Shown one piece after another: positions 1 through 8,823 of a stretch of DNA of 29,898 nt. The position numbers and the translations under genes are program-made. The DNA is taken from positions 1 to 29,898 of the forward strand of contig JAGMDE010000003.1 of NCBI GenBank assembly GCA_023128855.1. Direction: 5' to 3'. The stretch is from Thermoplasmatales archaeon (GTDB taxonomy: Archaea > Thermoplasmatota > E2 > DHVEG-1). Under the pieces are notes generated by a model that had not been told where the DNA came from, did no database searches, and worked only from the letters and a program-made list of their open reading frames with translations. Position 1 is the stretch's first letter. Every line of letters begins with the position of its first letter.

Positions 1-870
1 TTTTGATGAAACAAAGCCCTTGTATCGTTTGGTGTGTTCTGCCCAACCTTTATCAACAATTTTTTCTGCTTCTTTAATTGAAATTTCTGCAATTTTAGAT
101 AGATTCTCAGATAGACAATTTTTTAGACGTAAATACTTTTCATCATACGTCCCCTCAGCAACATAGTCATATAATTTTTTTGCAGTTCTTCCATGTGATG
201 TAAAATCTGCTTGCCTGAAATCATAAAAAAAATCAAGACCTTTCATTTTCCCATAAATTGATGTTAACATAGAAGCAGTTAGTTCACCAAAAACACCTAA
301 ATTTTTTGTCTGAGTTGTTTCTTTCCAAATTTTATTCATAATTTCGGTTCTATGAACTGCATATGTTGTTAACGTATAATTTGAGAAATGTTGCAGTAGC
401 CTAGACTTCGGATCTGAATGTGTATTGGAATCTGTTTTTGGTGAATAATTCCAATGGAAAGCTTCATCTAATATGCTAAAAGCCAGATATTGCCCATGTG
501 CAACAACAAAATCTTTGTTTTTTTCTAAAAATTCAACTGATTTTTTTATCCCATTTGGGAGTATGAAGTCATCATCTGCACAGGTCACACAATATTTGTC
601 TTCAACATAATCTGTTGCATCAGCAAGTTTTACAAATTGACCTGATGCGCCGGGAAATTCATTTATTGTCGGAAAATTAGTTAAATAAAAAATATCAAGA
701 TTTGAACAAGAATCGATGATGCCTTTGTTTATTTTTTTATTTTCTTTAGTGCTTGTATCTGCAACGATTATCCTATTTTCAAAATTACAATTATCATAGT
801 AACTTAGAATTCGTTTTAGAAGCGTTGGTTTATTGTATGTTGTAATAATCATTGTGAATTTTGATGTCAT
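1..870 (-). CDS. Glycosyltransferase, GT-A fold (TIGR00180-like), C-terminus cut by window edge
   Basis: The frame is open from an ATG at 870 to the left edge, giving 290 residues without a stop, so the C-terminus lies outside the window. The N-terminus has the GT2-type beta strand and loop MIITTYNKP (residues 7-15). VADTS (36-40) follows, then the DxD-type metal and nucleotide-sugar site CADDDF (97-102). The spacing and the phrase ADDDFILP resemble glycosyltransferases annotated as TIGR00180, which are common in surface-polysaccharide loci. No membrane segment is seen. The ATG overlaps the TGA of the upstream radical SAM gene as ATGA, so it is the last gene of block C visible here and is probably translationally coupled. 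Donor and acceptor cannot be told from sequence; an NDP-sugar made by this locus is the natural guess. Confidence 0.85.
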   Translation of the reverse strand, partial: MTSKFTMIITTYNKPTLLKRILSYYDNCNFENRIIVADTSTKENKKINKGIIDSCSNLDIFYLTNFPTINEFPGASGQFVKLADATDYVEDKYCVTCADDDFILPNGIKKSVEFLEKNKDFVVAHGQYLAFSILDEAFHWNYSPKTDSNTHSDPKSRLLQHFSNYTLTTYAVHRTEIMNKIWKETTQTKNLGVFGELTASMLTSIYGKMKGLDFFYDFRQADFTSHGRTAKKLYDYVAEGTYDEKYLRLKNCLSENLSKIAEISIKEAEKIVDKGWAEHTKRYKGFVSSK

Positions 871-2561
871 TGTTTGTCTCCCGTGATTTTTATGTTATAT
901 TTTTCTAGTAGCAATTGATTTTTTTCATTTGTTTTTGATAATTCTTTTAATCTCTCCAGAGCTTTCTTTGCTTCTTCTTTTTTGCCTTGTCCTTCTAACG
1001 CTTGCCATAAACCCCATTGTGCAAACAAATGATTTGGATAAACATTTAGTAGTTTTAAAAATATCTTTTGCGCGTCTTCAAACTCTCCTTGTCTAAGGTT
1101 ATAGTTATTCAAGAAATTAATTCGAATATTTGCATCATACCGTAATTCTTCAACTTGTTCCGGTGTGAAATCAGGGCTCATTATACTGCATCTCCCATAG
1201 ATGTGTTCACTGGTATCCTCGCTTAAGTATCCTTTTTCTTCGGATAGATCGTACATCTCACTACCTGCCAGTGGAGTAAAGACTTTTATTTCAGACCAAT
1301 TAATGTTTAAATCTTCTGCATATTGAATGGTGTCATGCATCATATCAAGGGTTTCATCAACAAAACCAATGATGTAAAAACCTCGAATGTTTATTTTATA
1401 TTTTTTCAAAAGATTAACTTTGTCTTTGATTTTTTCTAAATCAAGATTTTTCTTTAAAATATTTTTTTGAACAAAGGCATTTCCACTTTCAACTGCGATT
1501 GTTACATTTTTCAAACCAATTTTTTTCAAGTTTTTTACAGTTTCATCAGTTAAGTTCCATACAGCCAAACCATTTGGAAACTCGATTGTAAAGCGATTTT
1601 GATATTTTTTATAAATAGTTTTACAAAATTCAGTTGTTCTTTCAGATTTATAATTAAACATATCATCTTCAATTAAAAGATGATTCACATCATAATTATC
1701 AACAAGCCAATCAATATGTTTCATCATATATTCAATGGAATGTGCACGAATCTTTCTACCATGAACTCCATGAGCTGCACAAAAAGTGCATCTCATCGGA
1801 CAGCCTCGAGTTGATAGAATTCCTGCAGATTTATTTTTTTTCTTAGATGACGTTCCGATTCTATCTGCATGAAGTGTTTTTTCAATATAGTCAATAGTAT
1901 GTGGGAGTAAATCCCATGCAGGCTGTGGCAGTGTATCTAATTCTTCAATAATTGCAGAACTCTTGTTTGGGTTGTCTTTACATTTTTTATCGACGATATG
2001 AGGATTTGAATTAACTAAATCATCTAGTTTCGAATCATTTAGATGATCAAGAAGCCAAACAAATTCTTCTTCTGCTTCTCCAAGAATTATATAATCACAA
2101 GAATCTTTTTGTAAAATATCTTTGTATTTAATTGTTGGATAATGTCCGCCTAATACAATTTTTGTATTTGGAGATATCTTCTTGCATCTATATCCCATTT
2201 CTTCAACTGTTGTTGATGCAACGTTAAACAAACAGCTGATTCCGAGAACATCAAAATTATTGTTGACTAGAATTTTTTCATAATGCTCTTTGAAAAAATC
2301 TGATAAATTTTTTTCTTTAAAATATCCTCGTTCTCTACATTCATAAAAAGCCCGATGAAGGTCATAGATTTCTACATTATATCCATGTTTCCTCAGATTT
2401 CCTGCAATATATAATATTCCGATAGGAGCAGATATTCTCCAATCAACACTTTTTGTAAAATCATTTGAACCACTCTTTATATTTTGAATTTCTTCTTCTA
2501 ATAGTTTAATTGAATAATTTGGTGAAACCATCAATAAAATATTTGGTTTTTTACTTGTCAA
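867..2561 (-). CDS. Cobalamin-binding radical SAM protein with C-terminal TPR-like tail
   Basis: A 564-residue B12-dependent radical SAM protein. Residues about 100-180 form a Rossmann-like cobalamin-binding domain (DVLGISCLF, IVLGGHYPT, YIILGEAEEEF). The radical SAM core carries the [4Fe-4S] motif CPMRCTFC at C254, C258 and C261. Residues about 490-545 look like one or two TPR-type helical pairs, an unusual tail for this family. Members next to nucleotide-sugar genes often methylate or rearrange unactivated carbons; that role is inferred. The start is TTG, preceded by a purine-rich GAGGCGG stretch. No better ATG exists before the domain begins; the next is ATG at residue 11, inside the first strand. 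The gene lies 24 nt after the SDR gene and its TGA overlaps the next ATG. The substrate could be a sugar or a lipid. Confidence 0.85.
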   Translation of the reverse strand: MTSKKPNILLMVSPNYSIKLLEEEIQNIKSGSNDFTKSVDWRISAPIGILYIAGNLRKHGYNVEIYDLHRAFYECRERGYFKEKNLSDFFKEHYEKILVNNNFDVLGISCLFNVASTTVEEMGYRCKKISPNTKIVLGGHYPTIKYKDILQKDSCDYIILGEAEEEFVWLLDHLNDSKLDDLVNSNPHIVDKKCKDNPNKSSAIIEELDTLPQPAWDLLPHTIDYIEKTLHADRIGTSSKKKNKSAGILSTRGCPMRCTFCAAHGVHGRKIRAHSIEYMMKHIDWLVDNYDVNHLLIEDDMFNYKSERTTEFCKTIYKKYQNRFTIEFPNGLAVWNLTDETVKNLKKIGLKNVTIAVESGNAFVQKNILKKNLDLEKIKDKVNLLKKYKINIRGFYIIGFVDETLDMMHDTIQYAEDLNINWSEIKVFTPLAGSEMYDLSEEKGYLSEDTSEHIYGRCSIMSPDFTPEQVEELRYDANIRINFLNNYNLRQGEFEDAQKIFLKLLNVYPNHLFAQWGLWQALEGQGKKEEAKKALERLKELSKTNEKNQLLLEKYNIKITGDKQ

Positions 2562-2585
2562 TTCAAATCCGCCTCTCTATTGCTT

Positions 2586-3470
2586 TTAATAGTATTTAAC
2601 TGTGTTTTTAATACCTTCTTGAATGCTTGTTTTTGGCTCCCAACCTGTCTCTTTTTTTATTTTTGATATATCAGCATAAAAATCAACAGATGATTTATTA
2701 ACTTGATGATCAGAGGATATCTTACAATCAAAATCATAGTTTTGACAAACAATTTCAACAACATCTTTCACACTAGTAGAATGCCCTGAACCAATATTGT
2801 AAACAGTACTTTTATTACATTTCTCTAAAATCATAGATAGAGCATTAACAACATCTTCAGCATATACAAAATCATTTTTTGCATCAGGTGTTTTTATCTC
2901 TGGTTTTTTTCCATTTTTAATACAGTTAATAATATGTGGAATAAGAGAATATGATCTCTGCCCTGAACCATATACATAAAAAAGCCTCGTCCAAATAAAA
3001 TTCATATTATTTTCTTTAGCAATTTCATGCCCCATAATATTAAGAGCATTTTTTGCAGCAGTAAATGAATTAGTTGATACTGGCATTTCATCTTCACTTA
3101 TTTTTCCATGTTTTTTACCGTATTCCCAGCAGCTACCTGTACAGATAACACGTTTACATCCCACCTCAGATAACATTGTAATAAACTTTATTCCATATTC
3201 TAGATTTCTTGCACTTGTTTTATAATCATAATTTGGTAATCCTTCCCATGCCATATGTATTGTAGCATCAGGTTGAAACTTCTCAATTTTATTTTGCCAT
3301 TTATCAATATTTGAAAGATTGCCCTCGATTGTTTTTATATTAACTGGGAACGCCTCAGGTAATTCCTCTCCTTCAAGTGTTAACAAGAGAATATCATGGT
3401 TTGAATCTTGTAAATTTTTAATTAGATGTGTACCAATGAAACCAGTCCCACCTGTAATAAAAACTCTCAT
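2586..3470 (-). CDS. Extended SDR, NDP-sugar epimerase/reductase-like, catalytic Tyr replaced by Phe
   Basis: A 294-residue NAD(P)-dependent epimerase/dehydratase-fold protein. The dinucleotide-binding GGTGFIG is at residues 7-13, the catalytic Ser region TGSCWEYG at 111-118, and a late WEPKTSIQEGI motif typical of extended SDRs follows. Where the family has YxxxK this protein reads FTAAK, so Tyr is replaced by F136 while K140 is kept. It sits directly after the RmlC-like epimerase and the C-methyltransferase, with an ATGA overlap at its start. That is the usual place for a 4-ketoreductase that finishes a branched deoxysugar. Without the Tyr acid/base it might use another residue or catalyse a reaction not needing it. 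The fold call is firm; the exact reaction is not known. Confidence 0.88.
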   Translation of the reverse strand: MRVFITGGTGFIGTHLIKNLQDSNHDILLLTLEGEELPEAFPVNIKTIEGNLSNIDKWQNKIEKFQPDATIHMAWEGLPNYDYKTSARNLEYGIKFITMLSEVGCKRVICTGSCWEYGKKHGKISEDEMPVSTNSFTAAKNALNIMGHEIAKENNMNFIWTRLFYVYGSGQRSYSLIPHIINCIKNGKKPEIKTPDAKNDFVYAEDVVNALSMILEKCNKSTVYNIGSGHSTSVKDVVEIVCQNYDFDCKISSDHQVNKSSVDFYADISKIKKETGWEPKTSIQEGIKNTVKYY

Positions 3471-4045
3471 TGTTTTTTAAACCCCCCTGTTTCTTTGATA
3501 AAATCTTTGTATTTCTGTGCTTTTTTATCCCTCTCAGAAATACTTGGATTATCAATAGGCCATTTTATATTGACATCTGGATCATCCCATTTAATAGCAC
3601 CCTGGCTTTCTGGATGATAATAATTATCCATCTTATACAAAAGTGTTGAATTATCAGTCAATGTACACATACCAAGAGCAATACCTCTTGGAACATACAA
3701 CATTTTTTTATTTTTCTCAGAAATAGTCACACTATCCCATTTTCCAGAAGTTGATGAGTCTTTTCTTAGATCGAGAAATGCCATGAAGATTTCTCCGCTC
3801 ACAGCTCGAACTAGTTTTGTCTCTGCATGAGGAGGATGTTGAAAATGTAATCCCCTAAGTGTTCCCTTGTTTTTTGAAAAAGAATGGTTTTCATGAACCC
3901 ATTCTTCATGAAGACCGTGTTTTTTAAAGATTTTATCATCATAGGTTCTCATAAAATATCCCCTATGATCTTCATGAGGATCTAGACTTATTTCAAATAC
4001 ACCTTTAATTTTCTTTTCTTTCATCAACATTTTATTCACGAACAT
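3467..4045 (-). CDS. rfbC: dTDP-4-dehydrorhamnose 3,5-epimerase (RmlC)-like sugar epimerase
   Basis: A cupin of about 190 residues, close to the usual RmlC length of about 180. Numbering matches Salmonella RmlC shifted by four: catalytic base H67 in RGLHFQ, K77, Tyr acid Y137 in LLYKMD, and an Asp (D173 in SERDK) that can pair with the His. The normally conserved His in the GFAHGF segment is L124 here (VPRGIALGM). That suggests altered substrate binding or a single-carbon epimerase such as the 3- or 5-epimerases of heptose and antibiotic-sugar pathways. The first ATG, at 4045, overlaps the methyltransferase end by 14 nt. ATGs at 4030 and 4024 are equally possible starts, and none has a clear Shine-Dalgarno. 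Its TGA overlaps the next ATG. Confidence 0.87.
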   Translation of the reverse strand: MFVNKMLMKEKKIKGVFEISLDPHEDHRGYFMRTYDDKIFKKHGLHEEWVHENHSFSKNKGTLRGLHFQHPPHAETKLVRAVSGEIFMAFLDLRKDSSTSGKWDSVTISEKNKKMLYVPRGIALGMCTLTDNSTLLYKMDNYYHPESQGAIKWDDPDVNIKWPIDNPSISERDKKAQKYKDFIKETGGFKKQ

Positions 4046-5267
4046 TTACAATTTTTGGATTATTAGGTAATGGCAATATACATTTCCCATTAAAATCAAA
4101 ATTTTCCCTTAAACTATTGATTATTTCATCAGTGAAATTCCATGCTAGTATAAATACATATTCTGGTTTTTCACTCATAACATCTTCTGGACTTTCAATA
4201 GGTATGTGTGTACCGGCAGTATAATGCTTATGTTTCAAAGTGTTTTGGTCAGCAATTTTTGTAACATATTTTGAGTCAATTCCGCAGAAATTCAACAATG
4301 TTGAACTTCTCGCTGATGCACCATAACCTACAATTGGTCCTTTTGTTTTAATAGCGTCTTTTAAAATCTCTAATAATTGATCTCTGTGTGAGTATACCTT
4401 TGTTGCAAAATCCTTCCAGCTCCTTAATTCATTTATTTTAATTGTTTTTTCAATGTCTCTATAACGTTGAACTGTTGGAGATACAGTTCCTTTTTCTTTT
4501 TTTACGTATAATATAAGTGATCCGCCACTTATCGGGCTTTCTTTTATATCATTTACAAAAAGATTGTAACGATTCAAAAGGTTCTCAACGCTCTTTAACG
4601 TAAAATAGCATAAATGCTCATGATAAATTGAGTCATAATGTAGTTCTTCAAAGATTTCCTTTGCATAATGGAATTCTATTGCTAGAAGACCATCTTCTTT
4701 TAGACAAATATTTAGGCCTTTAACAAAATCATGAAGATTTGCTACATGTGATAGAACGTTTCGTACTATTATTACCTGAGCTGGCCCATGATTTTGAAGT
4801 AATTCTTCAGCTGTATCTGTGCCAAAAAATCTACATATAGTCGGCACACCTTTTGATACAGCAATATTTACAATGTTTTGAGCTGGATCTACGCCTAGCA
4901 CTTTATAGTTATTTTTAACAAAAGGAAGTAAAAATGTACCATCATTACTAGCAGCCTCAATTACATAGCCTTCCTCAAGATTATTAGTACGGGAGAGAAT
5001 ATCATTATAAAAAACCTCTGAGTGTTCTCTAGCAGTCTTTGAAGTAGAAGTAACCCATACATAATTTGAAAACAGCTCTTTTGGATCAACTGTATGATTT
5101 AATTGTACAAGGTTACATTCAGGACACCAACTTAATGATAGTGGATAAAACACTTCTTCATCATCAATATTTTTCATTAGGGAGTTTGCAGGTGGTTGTT
5201 CCCCTAAGTCTAGAAATTCTACGATGTTTTTGTTATTACATATACGACATGTTTTGATTTTCTCCAT
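4032..5267 (-). CDS. NDP-sugar C-methyltransferase (TcaB9/NovU/TylC3 family)
   Basis: A 411-residue protein, the length of TcaB9-type sugar C-methyltransferases. An N-terminal zinc site has C7, C10, C48 and C51. The SAM-binding motif I EAASNDG is at 104-110, the family motif YVWVTSTS at about 69-76, NVLSHV at 170-175, the active-site YHEH at 215-218, and a C-terminal domain begins around ISGGSLILY. These enzymes add a methyl group to carbon next to a 4-keto group on an NDP-deoxysugar, giving a branched-chain sugar. It follows the nucleotidyltransferase fusion by 5 nt, with a GGAGG inside the end of that gene. It overlaps the RmlC-like gene, so methylation, epimerisation and reduction are probably consecutive steps. 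The methylated carbon is unknown. Confidence 0.92.
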   Translation of the reverse strand: MEKIKTCRICNNKNIVEFLDLGEQPPANSLMKNIDDEEVFYPLSLSWCPECNLVQLNHTVDPKELFSNYVWVTSTSKTAREHSEVFYNDILSRTNNLEEGYVIEAASNDGTFLLPFVKNNYKVLGVDPAQNIVNIAVSKGVPTICRFFGTDTAEELLQNHGPAQVIIVRNVLSHVANLHDFVKGLNICLKEDGLLAIEFHYAKEIFEELHYDSIYHEHLCYFTLKSVENLLNRYNLFVNDIKESPISGGSLILYVKKEKGTVSPTVQRYRDIEKTIKINELRSWKDFATKVYSHRDQLLEILKDAIKTKGPIVGYGASARSSTLLNFCGIDSKYVTKIADQNTLKHKHYTAGTHIPIESPEDVMSEKPEYVFILAWNFTDEIINSLRENFDFNGKCILPLPNNPKIVNVRE

Positions 5268-5272
5268 TTATT

Positions 5273-7111
5273 TTAAGCCTCCATTTCTTCATCATTATTT
5301 TCAGGAATATATATCACATCAGCGTAATTTTTTGTTTTTTCAATGATTTTAACTTCATCAGTTTCTCTAGGCTCAATGATTTTTTTTGCATCTTCTAGGG
5401 AATATTTCTTATAGTTTACATAAAAATCTATTAGTCTTTCTTTTCTTGTATTATCATCGATATCTACAAAGATTTTAAAATCTGAAATCTCTCTAGCTTT
5501 TTCAACATCTAAAGAAACAATACCATCAATGATTCCAATACTATTTTCTTCAACAAAAAGAGGTTTACTACTTTTTTCACTTACAATCATTCTAGTTTTA
5601 GCGTCATAAACTGGTGGATAAATATTTTCTCCAGATTTAATCTGAGAGAGTGCATCAGATATTTTTTCATATTGAAATCGTTCTCTAATAGTCTCATCAC
5701 CAGTTCTTACATTTAGATCTAATAACCAATTATCTAGAGAAATCATCGAAGAATCAATTCCTTTTTTAGAAAGATCATCTTTTATTTTCTGGGCAAGCAT
5801 TGTTTTGCCTGATCTACTACAACCAGCAATAGCAATAAAAAATCTATCTTTGTCAGATTTTGAATATCTATATATTAACTCATCCATCATTTTTTCATAA
5901 GAAACATTTTCTGGTTTTTTATCTAACTCTGGAATTGTTTTAACAACTTCCAAAAGACTTTCATTTGGATTTACTAATATTGTTGTTAAACCAGCAGCAT
6001 CCCCAGCAATTTTATCACGTTCATCATCACCAATAAAAATTGTTTTTGACAAATCAATGCCATGTTCTCTAGCAGCTTGGAAAAACATTCCTGGTTTTGG
6101 TTTACGACAGTCACATCCTTCATCCCATCCATGAGGACAATAGTATATTCCATTGATTTTGACATTATGTTTTGATAGTTCTTCTTTTAATTTCTTATGA
6201 ATGTCTGCAAGATCTTCTTCAGTCATCATCCCTCTAGCAATACCTGCCTGATTTGTTATAATAAAGATTTGATAATCGTTTTCAGACAGGTATTTCATCC
6301 CTTCAATTGCACCTGGGATAAACTTAAATTCATCCCATTTTTTTACATAGTCTGCCTTTGGAGCTTTTTTATTAATCACTCCATCTCTATCTAAAAACAC
6401 AACCTTTTTTGGTTTGAAAAAACGTTCGGTGATTTTCAGTCTTTCAAGATTTCCAATGCTATAGTACCTATGGTCTGTTAAAAAACCAGAGAGATTATGT
6501 TCTTTTACGAGAGGCGGTATTATTACTTTTTCAAAAGAAAAGTTATCATCAGGCATCATGCCAAATATCTTTTCCTTGTCTAGTATGAAAAAACCAATTT
6601 CAACGCCACTTAGATTTGTATCCTTACGTGTTTTATCATATTTTACAACAAAACCATTCTCGTCAACTAAAATATTATTTTTTGTGAAACCATCCTTATT
6701 TGTATAAACCATCACCGTAGCTTGTGTTTTTTGTTTATTGTGAAAATCAACATATTGTTTGAGATTAAAAGGAAGATAATTATCGCAATACATCAACATA
6801 AAATGTTCATCAAGAAGTTCCTTTGCATTTCTAATTCTAGTACCAGTTTTATCTTCAACTGTGCCAATTGAATATTTTATTTTAATTCCAAACTTCTCTC
6901 CATCTCCAAAATATTTTACAATGGGATCTGGAAGATAGCCAAGAAGTAATACTACTTCTTCCACACCATTTTCTTTCAGCATTTCAATTATGTATTCTAA
7001 AAATGGTTTGTTATGAAACTCGATCATTGGTTTAGGTATTTTATCAGTTATTGGCTTTAACCTGGTTCCTAAACCTCCCGCCAGTATTACCGCTTGTTTA
7101 ATTGATATCAT
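5273..7111 (-). CDS. Trifunctional fusion: sugar-1-P nucleotidyltransferase, HAD heptose-bisphosphate phosphatase, uridine-kinase-like P-loop kinase
   Basis: A 612-residue protein with three catalytic domains. Residues 5-235 are a nucleotidyltransferase: AGGLGTRLKP at 11-20, KPMI, and metal-binding Asp in MYCDN (D110). This is the HddC/ManC-like activity that charges a sugar 1-phosphate. Residues 236-395 are a GmhB/HisB-N HAD phosphatase: DRDG at 241-244, TNQAG, the zinc ligands C325, H327, C333 and C335, and GDDERD. Residues 423-600 resemble uridine kinase: Walker A GCSRSGKT at 430-437, SLDNW and late IEPRETDE. The first two domains match consecutive steps of NDP-heptose synthesis, with GmhA and HddA three and two genes upstream. 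The substrate of the kinase domain is unknown; a sugar kinase or regulatory role is possible. The start ATG overlaps the previous TGA (ATGA). Confidence 0.93.
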   Translation of the reverse strand: MISIKQAVILAGGLGTRLKPITDKIPKPMIEFHNKPFLEYIIEMLKENGVEEVVLLLGYLPDPIVKYFGDGEKFGIKIKYSIGTVEDKTGTRIRNAKELLDEHFMLMYCDNYLPFNLKQYVDFHNKQKTQATVMVYTNKDGFTKNNILVDENGFVVKYDKTRKDTNLSGVEIGFFILDKEKIFGMMPDDNFSFEKVIIPPLVKEHNLSGFLTDHRYYSIGNLERLKITERFFKPKKVVFLDRDGVINKKAPKADYVKKWDEFKFIPGAIEGMKYLSENDYQIFIITNQAGIARGMMTEEDLADIHKKLKEELSKHNVKINGIYYCPHGWDEGCDCRKPKPGMFFQAAREHGIDLSKTIFIGDDERDKIAGDAAGLTTILVNPNESLLEVVKTIPELDKKPENVSYEKMMDELIYRYSKSDKDRFFIAIAGCSRSGKTMLAQKIKDDLSKKGIDSSMISLDNWLLDLNVRTGDETIRERFQYEKISDALSQIKSGENIYPPVYDAKTRMIVSEKSSKPLFVEENSIGIIDGIVSLDVEKAREISDFKIFVDIDDNTRKERLIDFYVNYKKYSLEDAKKIIEPRETDEVKIIEKTKNYADVIYIPENNDEEMEA

Positions 7112-8163
7112 CCGATACTCTCACAAATACTTTTTTTCCAAAATAACTTATTATCAACACATTGATTTTCAATCAGATATTTCAACTGTGGCAAACGATT
7201 ACATTTTCTGCTTCTAAACATTTCTTCTGTGAAGTTGATTTGGTCAAAATAATCTACTAACTCTTTTCCGCCTTTCATTAAATCCCATTCAGGCTTGTAA
7301 TAATCTTTTAACACGCTGAGGATTTTTTTAAATGAAACCTTGTAAGTTCTAGAATCAGATCCATGCTCACCGGTAAATGCGAGTGTTGAGTCTTTCACTA
7401 CTTTTTGCGCTGCTTCAGCTAGATCTCTAACTGTGTAGTTACCATTTTTAATTCCGATATTGAAAGATTCACCTGAGACTAGTTCTTTTGGTGCTTCAAG
7501 TCCTGCGATAAAAGCATTTGATGCATCTCTAACATGAATAACTGGTCTCCATGGAGTTCCATCGCTTTTTATTTCTATTGTCCCAGTTGTATAAGCACAG
7601 GCGACTAGGTTGTTATAGACAATGTCACATCGAAGACTTGGGCTTACACCAAATACTGTTGATGGTCGAAAACATGCAACTGTAAAATCATCTGAACATA
7701 GTTTTTTAAGTTCACATTCTGCATCCCATTTTGTTTTTGCATATGCAGTAAGGGGATTTTTCTCACTATCGTCCTCGTCTAATTCATCTGATATTTTTGA
7801 AATACCATACATACTCTGAGAAGAAGAATAAACGAATCTATCGGCTCCCTGTTCTTTAGCATATTTAGCTAATTGTATAGTTGACCTATAATTGATATCA
7901 TATGTTAAATCAGGATCAAATTCTCCAAGTGGATCATTAGATAATGCTGCAAGGTGAATTACAGCATCAATATCTTTTAAATCATCAGCAGAAATGTTCC
8001 TGATATCTTTGTCTATTTGTTTGATTCCAGGATCTTTTTCATCAAAATTACATTCTTTATAGAAATTTGCATCTAATCCGGTAACATTGTAACCTTTCTC
8101 AATTAGAAGCTTAGTTAGAATTGAGCCTACGTATCCTCTGTTTCCTGTGATAAGAACATTCAT
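7108..8163 (-). CDS. NAD-dependent epimerase/dehydratase acting on an NDP-sugar
   Basis: A 351-residue extended SDR with an intact active site: GNRGYVG at 7-13, HLAALS at 70-75, SSSQSMYG at 113-120, and YAKTK with Y141 and K145. It is somewhat long for the class because of a C-terminal extension of about 40 residues rich in charged and aromatic residues. It lies between gmhA and the nucleotidyltransferase fusion, so an NDP-heptose or its 4-keto form is the likely substrate. The reaction (epimerase, reductase or dehydratase) cannot be fixed from motifs. The active-site SQS replaces the SSE usual in 4,6-dehydratases, which argues for an epimerase or reductase. The ATG has a GGGGAGGA Shine-Dalgarno about 9 nt upstream. 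Confidence 0.88.
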   Translation of the reverse strand: MNVLITGNRGYVGSILTKLLIEKGYNVTGLDANFYKECNFDEKDPGIKQIDKDIRNISADDLKDIDAVIHLAALSNDPLGEFDPDLTYDINYRSTIQLAKYAKEQGADRFVYSSSQSMYGISKISDELDEDDSEKNPLTAYAKTKWDAECELKKLCSDDFTVACFRPSTVFGVSPSLRCDIVYNNLVACAYTTGTIEIKSDGTPWRPVIHVRDASNAFIAGLEAPKELVSGESFNIGIKNGNYTVRDLAEAAQKVVKDSTLAFTGEHGSDSRTYKVSFKKILSVLKDYYKPEWDLMKGGKELVDYFDQINFTEEMFRSRKCNRLPQLKYLIENQCVDNKLFWKKSICESIG

Positions 8164-8190
8164 ATTTTGTTTCCTCCCCTTTGAAAAATT

Positions 8191-8823
8191 TTAAAACATT
8201 TTTGTTTTCTGCTCTTCTCTTATTAAAGAAGTTAAAAGATGCTCAACTAAAAGATGAATATCCTCAACTCTTTGCATATCATAGCATGGCACATGAATAT
8301 TTTCTTTGGCGGATTTCAGTAATTCTCCTCCATCATGTCCAGTTAAAGCTATTGTTATTGCACCATTATCATTTGCATATTCTATTGCTTTGATAACATT
8401 AGTTGAATTACCACTACCACTAAATGCAACAACAACATCGTTTGGTTCCATAAGATTTTTTAACTGTTCCACAAAAATATCTTCGTAACCTTGATCATTT
8501 GCCCAAGCAAGTATATTTGGAATATTATCTGTCAATGCTATTGCTTTAAATCTTGGGAATCCTTCGACAATAGTTCCTTTTGAAAGATCACCAGCAAAAT
8601 GAGAAGCAGTAGAAGCACTTCCACCATTTCCAATTATAAAAATACTTCTTTTTTCATCTCGTGCTTTAAGCAAAATAGTAGCAAAATCGTCTAGTTTTTC
8701 TACTAGATCTTCTTCCATTTCGTCTATAACATTTCTCAAATCTTCTAAATATTCTTTTGTAAATTTTTTCCTAAACTGGTCTGATTTTTTTATTGAAACT
8801 TGTTTTGAAGACATTTCACTCAC
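8191..8823 (-). CDS. gmhA: Sedoheptulose 7-phosphate isomerase-like SIS protein (first copy)
   Basis: A 210-residue single SIS-domain protein of GmhA type, which converts sedoheptulose 7-phosphate to D-glycero-D-manno-heptose 7-phosphate. The SIS signature IGNGGSA is near residues 64-70, AFSGSGNS follows, and the C-terminal VEDIHLLVEH supplies the catalytic His. The position matching the catalytic Glu65 of E. coli GmhA is Asp (HFAGDLS), unlike the second copy in this window. The longest frame begins at GTG 8823, overlapping the end of hddA. ATG at 8814, three codons in, is an equally good start and sits just after hddA's GAGTGA. It forms a set with hddA and the nucleotidyltransferase-HAD fusion. 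Confidence 0.88.
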   Translation of the reverse strand: MSEMSSKQVSIKKSDQFRKKFTKEYLEDLRNVIDEMEEDLVEKLDDFATILLKARDEKRSIFIIGNGGSASTASHFAGDLSKGTIVEGFPRFKAIALTDNIPNILAWANDQGYEDIFVEQLKNLMEPNDVVVAFSGSGNSTNVIKAIEYANDNGAITIALTGHDGGELLKSAKENIHVPCYDMQRVEDIHLLVEHLLTSLIREEQKTKMF

